Positions 1-6,064 of a stretch of 6,753 nt of DNA are shown here, piece after piece. Every line of letters starts with the position of its first letter. Position 1 is the stretch's first letter. The stretch is from Oscillospiraceae bacterium (GTDB taxonomy: Bacteria; Bacillota_A; Clostridia; Oscillospirales; Oscillospiraceae). The notes below the pieces were generated by a model that saw only the letters and a program-made list of their open reading frames with translations, was not told the DNA's origin and ran no database searches. The position numbers and the translations under genes were made by a program. The stretch lies in contig JAFOBK010000227.1 in the NCBI GenBank assembly GCA_017381835.1, positions 1 to 6,753 on the forward strand. Direction: 5' to 3'.

Positions 1-1112
1 AGGAGATCCAAGACCCCGGTGGTATGTACTACGGTGTCAATGCGGTATCCAAAAATCTGCTGATCTGTGACCGCAGGCGGCTGGTATCGCCCCATGCGTT
101 CTACCTTGGTGTGTCCGGCTCCGGCAAGTCCGTGGGTATGAAGTCCACCATACTGAACATTGCCCTTAATACGGAAGATGATATTATCATCATCGACAGT
201 GACCGGGAATACGGCGCACTGGTGGAAGCACTGAACGGTGAAACCATCATTCTGTCTCCCGGCAGCCCCCACCGGCTTAATCCTCTGGAAATGAGCGACG
301 GCTATGGGGACGGCGAAAATCCCATTGCCATGAAGTCCGAAGTTATCACTACCATTCTGGAGCAGCAGATGGGACAGGGTATGCTGACCGCAAGCCACAA
401 GTCCATTATTGACCGATGCACCACCAACATCTACCGATCCTTTATGCGTAGTCACGGTGAAGCACCGCCCCCTCTGCTGACCGATTGGAGAGCAGAGGTA
501 ATGAAGCAGCGGGAGCCGGAGGCCCGGGCACTGGCCCTTGTATCGGAGATTCTGACCGAGGGCAGCCTAAACATCTTCTCCCAGCAGTCCAATGTGGATA
601 TGAGCAACCGCATTATCAACATCGATCTGTACGAAATGGGCGAGCGGCTGCGGCCTACCTCCCTTGTGGTCACTCTGGAAGTGATCCAAAATCGTGTTGC
701 TGCTAACAGACGCAAAGGGCGGTTCACATGGGTTTTCATTGACGAGGTGTATTTGTATTTCAAGTACAAGTATTCCGCAGAGATCCTTTATCGTGCGTGG
801 AAGCGCTTCCGGAAGTTCGGTGCGCCGCTGACCGCGGCAACGCAGAATGTGGAGGAATGTCTGCGCTCTGACACCGCCCGTCTGATGTTTGCCAACTCCG
901 AATTTCTGCTGCTGTTCAACCAAGCCGCAACGGATCGGCAGGAGCTTGCGAAGCTGCTGCATATCTCCGACACGCAGATGGGTTACATCACCAACGCACA
1001 GCCGGGTCACGGTCTGCTGCGTATGGGCGGTGCCCTTGTACCTTTCGCAAATACCATCCCCCATGACAGCATTATCTACAAGCTCATAAGCACCACCCCG
1101 GGCGAGAAGTAA
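1..1112 (+). CDS. VirB4-like conjugal transfer ATPase, C-terminal part (5' end outside the window)
   Basis: This is the ATPase domain of a VirB4/TrsE-type protein, the cytoplasmic-face motor that energises assembly of, and transport through, the conjugative type IV secretion channel. The frame is open to the left edge. The codons before the ATG at 24 (reading EIQDPGG) continue the conserved VirB4 sequence, so that ATG is an internal Met and the true start lies upstream. Family members are usually 600-850 residues, so roughly half is missing here. The Walker A, GVSGSGKS, is at 108-131. A conserved IIIIDSDREYG stretch follows near 183-215, then LSPGSPHRLNPLEM. The Walker B, VFIDE, is at 732-746. 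The TQN motif, with its sensing Gln, is at 840-848. A C-terminal ANSEFLLLFNQ...LLHIS region and a GHGLLRMG segment close the domain. All nucleotide-binding residues look intact. The TAA stop (1110-1112) runs into a palindrome. In Tn1549-like elements VirB4 is usually followed by a cell-wall hydrolase gene; here surface-protein genes follow instead. Confidence 0.93.
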   Translation, partial: EIQDPGGMYYGVNAVSKNLLICDRRRLVSPHAFYLGVSGSGKSVGMKSTILNIALNTEDDIIIIDSDREYGALVEALNGETIILSPGSPHRLNPLEMSDGYGDGENPIAMKSEVITTILEQQMGQGMLTASHKSIIDRCTTNIYRSFMRSHGEAPPPLLTDWRAEVMKQREPEARALALVSEILTEGSLNIFSQQSNVDMSNRIINIDLYEMGERLRPTSLVVTLEVIQNRVAANRRKGRFTWVFIDEVYLYFKYKYSAEILYRAWKRFRKFGAPLTAATQNVEECLRSDTARLMFANSEFLLLFNQAATDRQELAKLLHISDTQMGYITNAQPGHGLLRMGGALVPFANTIPHDSIIYKLISTTPGEK

Positions 1113-1135
1113 TGTATCCCAACTTGGGACGCATT
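1111..1135. repeat. 25-bp palindrome, copy 1 (imperfect)
   Basis: This is the first of three copies of one palindrome in the window. It begins inside the VirB4 stop codon. The two arms flank the loop AACTT. Against the perfect copy at 5987-6011 it has two changes, at 1116 (G to A) and 1131 (A to G). These give one A/C mismatch and one G/T wobble in the stem. No T-run follows on either strand, so as it stands it is a poor intrinsic terminator. It may be a decayed terminator, half of a tandem arrangement with copy 2, or a protein-binding site. Confidence 0.75.
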
Positions 1136-1147
1136 ACCCGGCAAAAG

Positions 1148-1173
1148 AATGTGTCCCGACTTGGGACACATTT
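1148..1173 (+). terminator. 25-bp palindrome, copy 2; probable bidirectional terminator
   Basis: The arms AATGTGTCCC and GGGACACATT form a perfect 10-bp stem around the loop GACTT. The loop differs from the other copies by one base. The downstream side gives only a short T-run (TTT then C). On the opposite strand the hairpin is followed by CTTTTG, so it could act in both directions. It sits between the VirB4 stop and a new promoter, where a terminator is expected. The centre-to-centre distance from copy 1 is 37 bp. Confidence 0.6.
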
Positions 1174-1194
1174 CTGATGCAAAATCCGGGAAAT

Positions 1195-1223
1195 TCGACA
1201 AAAACAAGGGTTTTCGATACAAT
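1195..1223 (+). promoter_or_regulatory. Sigma-A-type promoter for the lipoprotein (and possibly adhesin) unit
   Basis: A -35 box TCGACA (1195-1200, 5 of 6 against TTGACA) and a -10 box TACAAT (1218-1223, 5 of 6 against TATAAT) are separated by exactly 17 bp. Transcription would start near 1230, leaving a leader of about 25 nt that contains the Shine-Dalgarno site. A small dyad, AAAAC/GTTTT (1201-1205 and 1210-1214), lies in the spacer and could be an operator, though it is short. The position just downstream of the tandem palindromes fits a fresh transcription unit after the transfer operon. Confidence 0.65.
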
Positions 1224-1239
1224 ATTGGTGCAATCTTTG

Positions 1240-1245
1240 AAAGGA
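1240..1245 (+). promoter_or_regulatory. Ribosome-binding site that selects the lipoprotein ATG start
   Basis: AAAGGA lies 10 nt before the ATG at 1256. A possible GTG start at 1247 would be only 1 nt from this site, too close for initiation, so the ATG at 1256 is preferred. Confidence 0.75.
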
Positions 1246-1255
1246 TGTGACCTTT

Positions 1256-1948
1256 ATGATACGGAAAATCATATGTATTTTGCTTGTATGCTGTCTGCTG
1301 CTTATCGCCGGGTGCCGGGAGCCGGTGCCGCCGCTGGTCAACACAACTGCCACCGAGCCGAGTATAACGGCATTGGAACCTACAGCCGGAACGACTGAAA
1401 CGACCACGGCGGCAACCGAGCCGGAAGAAACACAGGCTACCGAAGCAGCAACCGTCCCAACCGAGCCGCAGGCCACGGAGCCTACCAAGGCACCCACACA
1501 GCCAACAGATCCCACAGAGCCGAGCAAGCCGGAGCAGACGATACCCAAGCCTACCGAGCCTGCCCCCACAGAGCCTACCCCCACCGAGACTGTGCCGCCG
1601 GAACCGCCCACAGGGGAAACTGTACCGCCTACCACAGAGCCGGAACAGACACAGCCTACGGAAACAAAGCCAGCACCAACCGAGCCAACAGAATGTCAGC
1701 ATGACTGGGTATCCATCCATCATGCGGAGGTTGGACATTGGAGAGCTGGAATTATGTGCGATTGTGGGTGGACAGTGTATGGCGACCCGGGCGAGCTGAC
1801 CGCATTATGGAACGCTCATTCCGCATCGTTCCCGCCTGCAGAATCGCTGTTTGAACACGGTGGATTTGGCAGCATGGATGAATGGATCGTTGACACCCCC
1901 GCTTACAGCGAATGGGTCTGTCAGCAATGCGGTCAACCAAAAGAATAA
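1256..1948 (+). CDS. Secreted lipoprotein with Thr/Glu/Pro stalk and Cys/His-rich C-terminal domain
   Basis: This is a 230-residue protein of unknown function, predicted to be lipid-anchored on the outer face of the cytoplasmic membrane. A short basic start (MIRK) leads into a hydrophobic segment and the lipobox IAGC, with the lipidated Cys at residue 20. Residues 30-146 are almost entirely Thr, Glu and Pro in TEPT/TEPA-like units, an extended acidic stalk suited to spanning part of the wall. Residues 147-230 form a compact domain. It contains C147 and H149 (CQHDW), then HH at 155-156, a CDCGW motif (C168, C170), H188, and a final CQQCG (C222, C225). The paired CxC and CxxC suggest a zinc-ribbon-like fold; similar C-terminal modules ending in CxxCG occur in other clostridial surface proteins of unknown role. 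It has its own promoter and is followed by a hairpin and the adhesin gene 76 nt away. Metal binding is inferred, not shown. A GTG at 1247 is a less likely start. Confidence 0.85.
   Translation: MIRKIICILLVCCLLLIAGCREPVPPLVNTTATEPSITALEPTAGTTETTTAATEPEETQATEAATVPTEPQATEPTKAPTQPTDPTEPSKPEQTIPKPTEPAPTEPTPTETVPPEPPTGETVPPTTEPEQTQPTETKPAPTEPTECQHDWVSIHHAEVGHWRAGIMCDCGWTVYGDPGELTALWNAHSASFPPAESLFEHGGFGSMDEWIVDTPAYSEWVCQQCGQPKE
1343..1693 (+). repeat. Thr/Glu/Pro repeat-coding region of the lipoprotein stalk
   Basis: This stretch encodes about 117 residues of low-complexity TEP/TEPT-type units, with recurring CCGAGCC, CAGAGCC and ACGGAGCC blocks. The repeats are degenerate at DNA level (varying Pro, Thr and Glu codons). 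The protein pattern is conserved more than the bases. Length variation by slippage between strains is plausible. The opposite strand gives long but meaningless Gly/Val- or Cys/Arg-rich frames here. Confidence 0.8.
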
Positions 1949-1961
1949 TCTTCATACCAAC

Positions 1962-1997
1962 AAAGTCCCTTAGTGATTTCTCACACTAAGGGACTTT
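1962..1997 (+). terminator. Hairpin between lipoprotein and adhesin: terminator or attenuator
   Basis: A perfect 14-bp stem (1962-1975 paired with 1984-1997; arm AAAGTCCCTTAGTG) encloses an 8-nt loop. The following bases, CTCATTTCC, give only a weak U-tract. The lipoprotein stop is 13 nt upstream and the adhesin Shine-Dalgarno site begins 11 nt downstream, leaving no room for a promoter between hairpin and adhesin. It therefore either terminates partially, so that readthrough sets adhesin expression, or acts as an RNA-processing or stabilising element in the adhesin leader. Confidence 0.7.
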
Positions 1998-2008
1998 CTC
2001 ATTTCCCC

Positions 2009-2016
2009 AAAGGAGG
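2009..2016 (+). promoter_or_regulatory. Strong ribosome-binding site supporting a TTG start for the adhesin
   Basis: AAAGGAGG is a full match to the anti-Shine-Dalgarno sequence. It lies 8 nt before the TTG at 2025, the ideal distance, but 17 nt before the first ATG at 2034. Spacing therefore favours TTG as the initiation codon. Confidence 0.75.
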
Positions 2017-2024
2017 AAACCGAA

Positions 2025-5000
2025 TTGAACGCAATGAAAAAAGTCATGGCGCTTCTGCTGGTATTTGCCCTGGCGGTTTCTTGTCTCCCTTTGGGCGCAG
2101 TAACGGCATTTGCTACAGAGATCGATGATTCTCAAAGCTCTGTAGAAGATGTAACTACCCCCGATGCAACTGAGGAAACAACTGCGCCTGAGACAGAGCC
2201 TCCTACCGAAGCAGAAGAATCGCCTACAGAAGAAACGGAACCCACCACTGCGCCCACCGAAGCAGCGGAAGCAGAAACTGAGCCTTCCGCAACTGATCCA
2301 GCTACCGAGCCTACGGAAGAACCTCAAAGAACAATGATGTTCTCCGCAAGTCCGGCAAGTGATGACAGTGGCAGCTCCGGCTCCGAGGTTGGCGGCGGCG
2401 GTGACGGCAGCGGCAACACCGCAGGTGACGGCTCCAGCAACATGATTGCGGTAGGTGTGACTATGCAGGTGGTCTACTACCGATACGACGACTGCTACAA
2501 CCGTTACAATTCCCACGGAAGTGTCATTAACACTGTTCAGACCGGAATGGCTATTCCCTGGAATGACACCGGTAAGGACAAGGGTGACACCATGACCACC
2601 GTTTTTGACACCTACACCATTACGCCCCATACCTTCATCGTTAAGGCAAGATGGGATTCTTACCCCTATGTATATCATTTCCCTTATGAGAATCTTGCCA
2701 GCGACGGATGCACCTTTACATGGACGGGTTTTACCAGCTTTTGGTTCAACTACAACAATCCCGGTGGAAAGGCATCTACCTATCCCCGGATCGTCCGCAA
2801 CGAGGACGGCGGCAGCAAGGCAATCGAGGACTATCTGGCCCATATTATCCTTGGCAGCAATTACGGTGCTTGGGACAAGCTGGACATTGCCAAGGGTGAA
2901 ACTGTGGCAACAGATACCTCTCTGTATGCCGCTACACTGAAATACCTTGGAGCCAGCGATAAGGCCATTCAGAACTATCTGGATTCCTACCACGGGAAGC
3001 TGAGTGTGTCCCAAGACGGCGATACTCTGATTCCTACCCTCATTGGGTCTTATGTGGCTGCGGAAAATCTTGGCGGTACAAACCGGATCTATACCATCGG
3101 TGATGTGGCGTCCTCTGCCAGCTCCAATAAGAACTGGCTGTCCACCACCTATACCTCCGGTGCCAACTGCAACACCGGATTTGAAACCTGTTCCTGGATG
3201 AAAAAGTCCTCTGATACCATGATCTGCAAGCTGATGTTGGGCGGCAAGCACAGCTCCAACCACGGCTCCACCATTTGGAAAGAGGGTGGATCTGATAAGC
3301 TGTTTGGCACCGGCCTTGTCAACCGCATCCAGACGGAGGTTGATTCCACAGCAGAAAATGGCACAAACACCTTTTATTATCTGCGTGGCTACTGGACTCC
3401 CTACGGCAAAGGCACAGGAAATATCAGTCTGACCAAGACCAACACCGCAGGCACCGCTAATCTGGCAGGTGCGGAATTTACCCTTTACCGCGATCCCTCC
3501 TGCACCACTCCCATTACCAGTGCTGACTACTCCAGCCTGTCCACCACGGATACCGGCTATGTCAGCGCAAGTGTCCGTAAAACCGATGCAAACGGAAAAT
3601 GTCAGTGGACGGGCCTCTACAGCGGCACCTATTTCCTAAAGGAAACCAAGGCACCAGAGGGGTACAAGGTCAATGTGGACAGCTCCGGCAAGGTGGAGGT
3701 CAAGGAAGTTCCCGTTGGTATTAAAACCACCGATATTACGCTGACCAATGCGGAAAATTCCAAGCCAGTTTCCCTCAAGAAGTCTGTCAATGCTTCCCAG
3801 AGCTGCATCGATCAGATTAAGGGCAATCCCCTTTATTCCTTGGCTGGCGCAGAGTACACCGTTTCTTTGAATGGCAAGGTGGTGGAAACCCTTGTGACCG
3901 ATGCCAACGGCAACGCAACTTCCACCAAACAGTATAACATCGGTGATGTGCTGACCATCCAGGAAACCAAGGCTCCCAAGGGGTACAAGCTGGATACTAA
4001 GACCTACACCCACACGGTTACTTCCGGGGAGAATCTGATTTCTGTATCCGATATTCCCATCTTTGACCCGCCCTTTGTGCTGACCAAGGTGGACAAGGAC
4101 ACCACCACTCCCCAGGGTGATGCCACTTTCTCCGGTGCCGTCTTTAAGTGGGAGTATTTCCCCAACAACGATTGGAGCGGCACCCCCGCAAGGGTATGGT
4201 ACTTTGCTACGGATAGCAGCGGCAGATGTATCTACAGCAAGGATTATCTGGCTCCCGGCTATACCAGTGATGCCCTGTATGTGTCTCCGGCCAATGTGAA
4301 TCAGCTCCCCCTGGGCACTGTGAAGATCACAGAGGTCAAAAATTCCCTTGGCTATACTGTGATTGCAAGCTCCTTGTACTGCACCATTGCAGAGGACAGC
4401 TCCAAGGCCAGCGGCGCAAAGCACATCTGGACAGAAGAATCCAAGGCCATTCTGACGCAGATGGCAAATGGTGACTGGGGTGTGTATGAGCCTATCGATA
4501 CTGACCTGTTCGGCTCTGTAACTATCGATAAGTTCGATGCCGTCACCGGGCAGACTCCCCAGGGTGAAGCATCCTTGGCCGGGGCAGTGTATGAGGTGGT
4601 CAACAGCAGCGCAAATCCCGTAATGGTTTTGGGCAAGGTATATGCTCCCGGAACGGTTATCTGTGCGCTGACCACTGATGCCAATGGTCATGCCGAAACG
4701 GAAAACATTTTTCCCATCGGTACTTATACGATCCGTGAATCGTCAGCATCCCCCGGTTATCTGCTGAATACCCAGTGGCAGCAAAACTTCTCCGTGACCG
4801 AGGAAAAGAAGGATCACAGCTTCACCTATGCCGACGGCAGCGGTTGTCCCGAAACCGTAATCTCCGGCAAGATCCAGCTTTCCAAGAAAATCGTAAATAC
4901 CATTGATAACCTGACCGCCCCGGAAGTCGGCGCTGAGTTCTCTGTCACCGACAATAACGGGAATGTGGTGGATACCATTGTCACAGGTGAGAACGGGATC

Positions 5001-5951
5001 GGCACTTCCAAGGAGCTGCCCTATGGCATCTATACTGTCACGCAGATTTCCGGGCAGGCTGGCGCTGTTTTCTGTGATGCCTGGACTGTTACGGTGAGTG
5101 AACACGGAAAGGTATATGAGTACGAAAAGGAGAATCCTTTGTGGACTGCATCTGTTTCCCTCCACAAGAAGGAAGCGGGTGTAGAAACCCCTCTGATCGG
5201 CACCTTTGAACTGTGTGAGCGCACAGCAGACGGAACAGTAAAGGTTCTGGAAACTGGCACCACCGGGGCAGATGGAAACCTTGCCTTTACCCGGAAAATC
5301 GTCTATACGGATGGAGCCTGCAACAGCTCCACCTATTTTATCCGTGAAAAGGAAGCTCCGGCAGGCTATGTGCTGGACACCAAGGAATACCCCGTATCCT
5401 GTACCGAAAACCAGCAGACCATTTCCGTCACCATCGAAAATGCGCCCATCCTTGGCAAGCTGGAGCTGCGGAAGCAGTCCTCCGTTGGCAAGCCTATGCA
5501 GGGTGTAGAGTTCGTTTTAGAGTTCTCTCTGGACGATGGCAGCACATGGAGCGCCGTGACCTACCGGGAGAACGGCACCATCATCATTCCCGGCTCCTGC
5601 ACCAACGCAGAGCTGATCGATGGCAAGCTGCTGACCGATGAAAACGGCATTGCCGTGTATGAGGGCCTGCGTGTATTCACCGCTGACGGCAAGGCTATTT
5701 TGTACCGTGTAACCGAAACAAAGACCTTGGACGGTTCTTCTCTGATCCCCGGCCATATCTGGGAGGGCGATCTTATTACTGAAAAAGAGGGCGAACACCA
5801 GTTTGAGGTTGTGCTGCGTGTGACCAATTCTCCCGTTTTGGAGATTCCGGAAACCGGCTCCCATGCAGCCATTCTAATGCCTGTTAGCTTGGTAGTCTGT
5901 CTGGCTGCCTGCATCGGTGCCCTTGTGTACCTGCGCCGGAAGGAGCAGTAA
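2025..5951 (+). CDS. SpaA/CnaB-domain cell-wall-anchored adhesin with IPETG sorting signal
   Basis: This 1308-residue surface protein is exported by Sec and probably linked to peptidoglycan by a sortase. The signal peptide covers residues 1-30, with a likely cut at AFA|T. An acidic Thr/Glu/Pro region follows (44-100), then a Gly/Ser-rich linker (113-138). Residues about 140-464 form a head I cannot assign. It contains five Cys (157, 229, 382, 389, 401), many aromatics and no evident Cys-Gln thioester motif. Seven CnaB/SpaA-like beta domains follow. Their candidate isopeptide Lys and catalytic acid are 471/E540, 585-586/E647, 688/E770, 836/E905, 954-955/Q1007, 1048-1049/E1108 and 1150/E1231. 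Several carry the E-box pattern ETKAPxGY. Candidate Asn (or Asp) partners are N575, D676, N1037, N1139 and N1268. The C-terminus has IPETG (1274-1278), a hydrophobic span and the tail RRKEQ. I saw no pilin YPK motif, so it is more likely a stalked adhesin or tip/accessory protein than a shaft pilin. The TTG start is set by the ribosome-binding site. The ligand is unknown. Confidence 0.92.
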   Translation: MNAMKKVMALLLVFALAVSCLPLGAVTAFATEIDDSQSSVEDVTTPDATEETTAPETEPPTEAEESPTEETEPTTAPTEAAEAETEPSATDPATEPTEEPQRTMMFSASPASDDSGSSGSEVGGGGDGSGNTAGDGSSNMIAVGVTMQVVYYRYDDCYNRYNSHGSVINTVQTGMAIPWNDTGKDKGDTMTTVFDTYTITPHTFIVKARWDSYPYVYHFPYENLASDGCTFTWTGFTSFWFNYNNPGGKASTYPRIVRNEDGGSKAIEDYLAHIILGSNYGAWDKLDIAKGETVATDTSLYAATLKYLGASDKAIQNYLDSYHGKLSVSQDGDTLIPTLIGSYVAAENLGGTNRIYTIGDVASSASSNKNWLSTTYTSGANCNTGFETCSWMKKSSDTMICKLMLGGKHSSNHGSTIWKEGGSDKLFGTGLVNRIQTEVDSTAENGTNTFYYLRGYWTPYGKGTGNISLTKTNTAGTANLAGAEFTLYRDPSCTTPITSADYSSLSTTDTGYVSASVRKTDANGKCQWTGLYSGTYFLKETKAPEGYKVNVDSSGKVEVKEVPVGIKTTDITLTNAENSKPVSLKKSVNASQSCIDQIKGNPLYSLAGAEYTVSLNGKVVETLVTDANGNATSTKQYNIGDVLTIQETKAPKGYKLDTKTYTHTVTSGENLISVSDIPIFDPPFVLTKVDKDTTTPQGDATFSGAVFKWEYFPNNDWSGTPARVWYFATDSSGRCIYSKDYLAPGYTSDALYVSPANVNQLPLGTVKITEVKNSLGYTVIASSLYCTIAEDSSKASGAKHIWTEESKAILTQMANGDWGVYEPIDTDLFGSVTIDKFDAVTGQTPQGEASLAGAVYEVVNSSANPVMVLGKVYAPGTVICALTTDANGHAETENIFPIGTYTIRESSASPGYLLNTQWQQNFSVTEEKKDHSFTYADGSGCPETVISGKIQLSKKIVNTIDNLTAPEVGAEFSVTDNNGNVVDTIVTGENGIGTSKELPYGIYTVTQISGQAGAVFCDAWTVTVSEHGKVYEYEKENPLWTASVSLHKKEAGVETPLIGTFELCERTADGTVKVLETGTTGADGNLAFTRKIVYTDGACNSSTYFIREKEAPAGYVLDTKEYPVSCTENQQTISVTIENAPILGKLELRKQSSVGKPMQGVEFVLEFSLDDGSTWSAVTYRENGTIIIPGSCTNAELIDGKLLTDENGIAVYEGLRVFTADGKAILYRVTETKTLDGSSLIPGHIWEGDLITEKEGEHQFEVVLRVTNSPVLEIPETGSHAAILMPVSLVVCLAACIGALVYLRRKEQ
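2154..2324 (+). repeat. Acidic Thr/Glu/Pro low-complexity region of the adhesin
   Basis: This encodes residues 44-100, almost only Thr, Glu, Pro and Ala, directly after the mature N-terminus. It resembles the lipoprotein stalk in composition but is richer in Glu/Ala and uses a less regular unit. The location, N-terminal to the head rather than next to the wall anchor, is notable because it would be exposed furthest from the cell. Confidence 0.75.
3417..5831 (+). repeat. Array of seven CnaB/SpaA-like domains (protein-level repeat)
   Basis: Seven consecutive beta-sandwich domains of roughly 80-150 residues begin with an alternating hydrophobic strand ending in Lys (for example ISLTK, VSLKK, FVLTK, VTIDK, IQLSK, VSLHK, LELRK). 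Each also carries an LxGAxF/Y-like segment and a TDANG/GENG-like turn in most copies. The domains have diverged and share little DNA identity, so the array is old rather than a recent tandem duplication. Intramolecular Lys-Asn or Lys-Asp isopeptide bonds are expected in most of them from family knowledge. Confidence 0.85.
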
Positions 5952-5986
5952 GAGTATGCCCGGTAGCCGAGCCAGAGATCGTCCCG

Positions 5987-6015
5987 AATGTGTCCCAACT
6001 TGGGACACATTTTTT
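5987..6015 (+). terminator. 25-bp palindrome, copy 3, with U-tract: intrinsic terminator after the adhesin
   Basis: The arms AATGTGTCCC and GGGACACATT pair perfectly around the loop AACTT, and a run of six T (6010-6015) follows. This is a textbook Rho-independent terminator on the + strand, 35 nt after the adhesin stop. The opposite strand has no T-run, so it should work in one direction only. Its sequence is almost identical to copies 1 and 2 near the VirB4 stop. Confidence 0.8.
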
Positions 6016-6047
6016 CTGACCATATTTCAAACCATCACTTTATTATG

Positions 6048-6054
6048 AAAGGAA
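6048..6054 (+). promoter_or_regulatory. Ribosome-binding site of the pilin gene
   Basis: AAAGGAA lies about 10 nt before the ATG at 6065, a normal arrangement. It supports this start for a gene that has no stop inside the window. Confidence 0.7.
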
Positions 6055-6064
6055 CAAATATCCA

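Noticed and set aside
24..26. ATG at 24 as the real start of the ATPase gene
   Set aside because: The frame is open to the left edge, the preceding residues fit the VirB4 family, no ribosome-binding site stands at a proper distance, and the N-terminal half of the family would be missing.
1111..1172. The two adjacent palindromes as the start of a CRISPR array
   Set aside because: There are only two units with a 12-bp gap, no spacers of usual length and no cas genes; the third copy is almost 5 kb away.
1076..1738. Two overlapping minus-strand frames across the lipoprotein stalk
   Set aside because: Their Gly/Val- and Cys/Arg/Leu-rich sequences are only the reverse reading of Thr/Glu/Pro codons, and one runs through both palindromes.
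1890..1918. Perfect -35 box TTGACA (1890-1895) inside the lipoprotein gene as a promoter for the adhesin
   Set aside because: At 16-18 bp spacing the downstream bases (ATGGGT, TGGGTC, GGGTCT) bear no likeness to a -10 box.
1986..3263. A 425-codon open frame on the minus strand opposite the adhesin N-terminal half
   Set aside because: It is the complement of a well-supported gene, has low-complexity Cys/Arg/Gly runs where the adhesin encodes its stalk, and shows no domain.
3636..4691. A 351-codon open frame on the minus strand within the CnaB array
   Set aside because: It is antisense to clear CnaB domains. Its Gly/Ile/His-rich, motif-free sequence is typical of a shadow frame in moderately GC-rich DNA.
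6016..6046. CTGACC plus TATTAT as a promoter for the pilin gene
   Set aside because: The -35 match is weak, the spacing is 19 bp, and the start point would fall on the ribosome-binding site.
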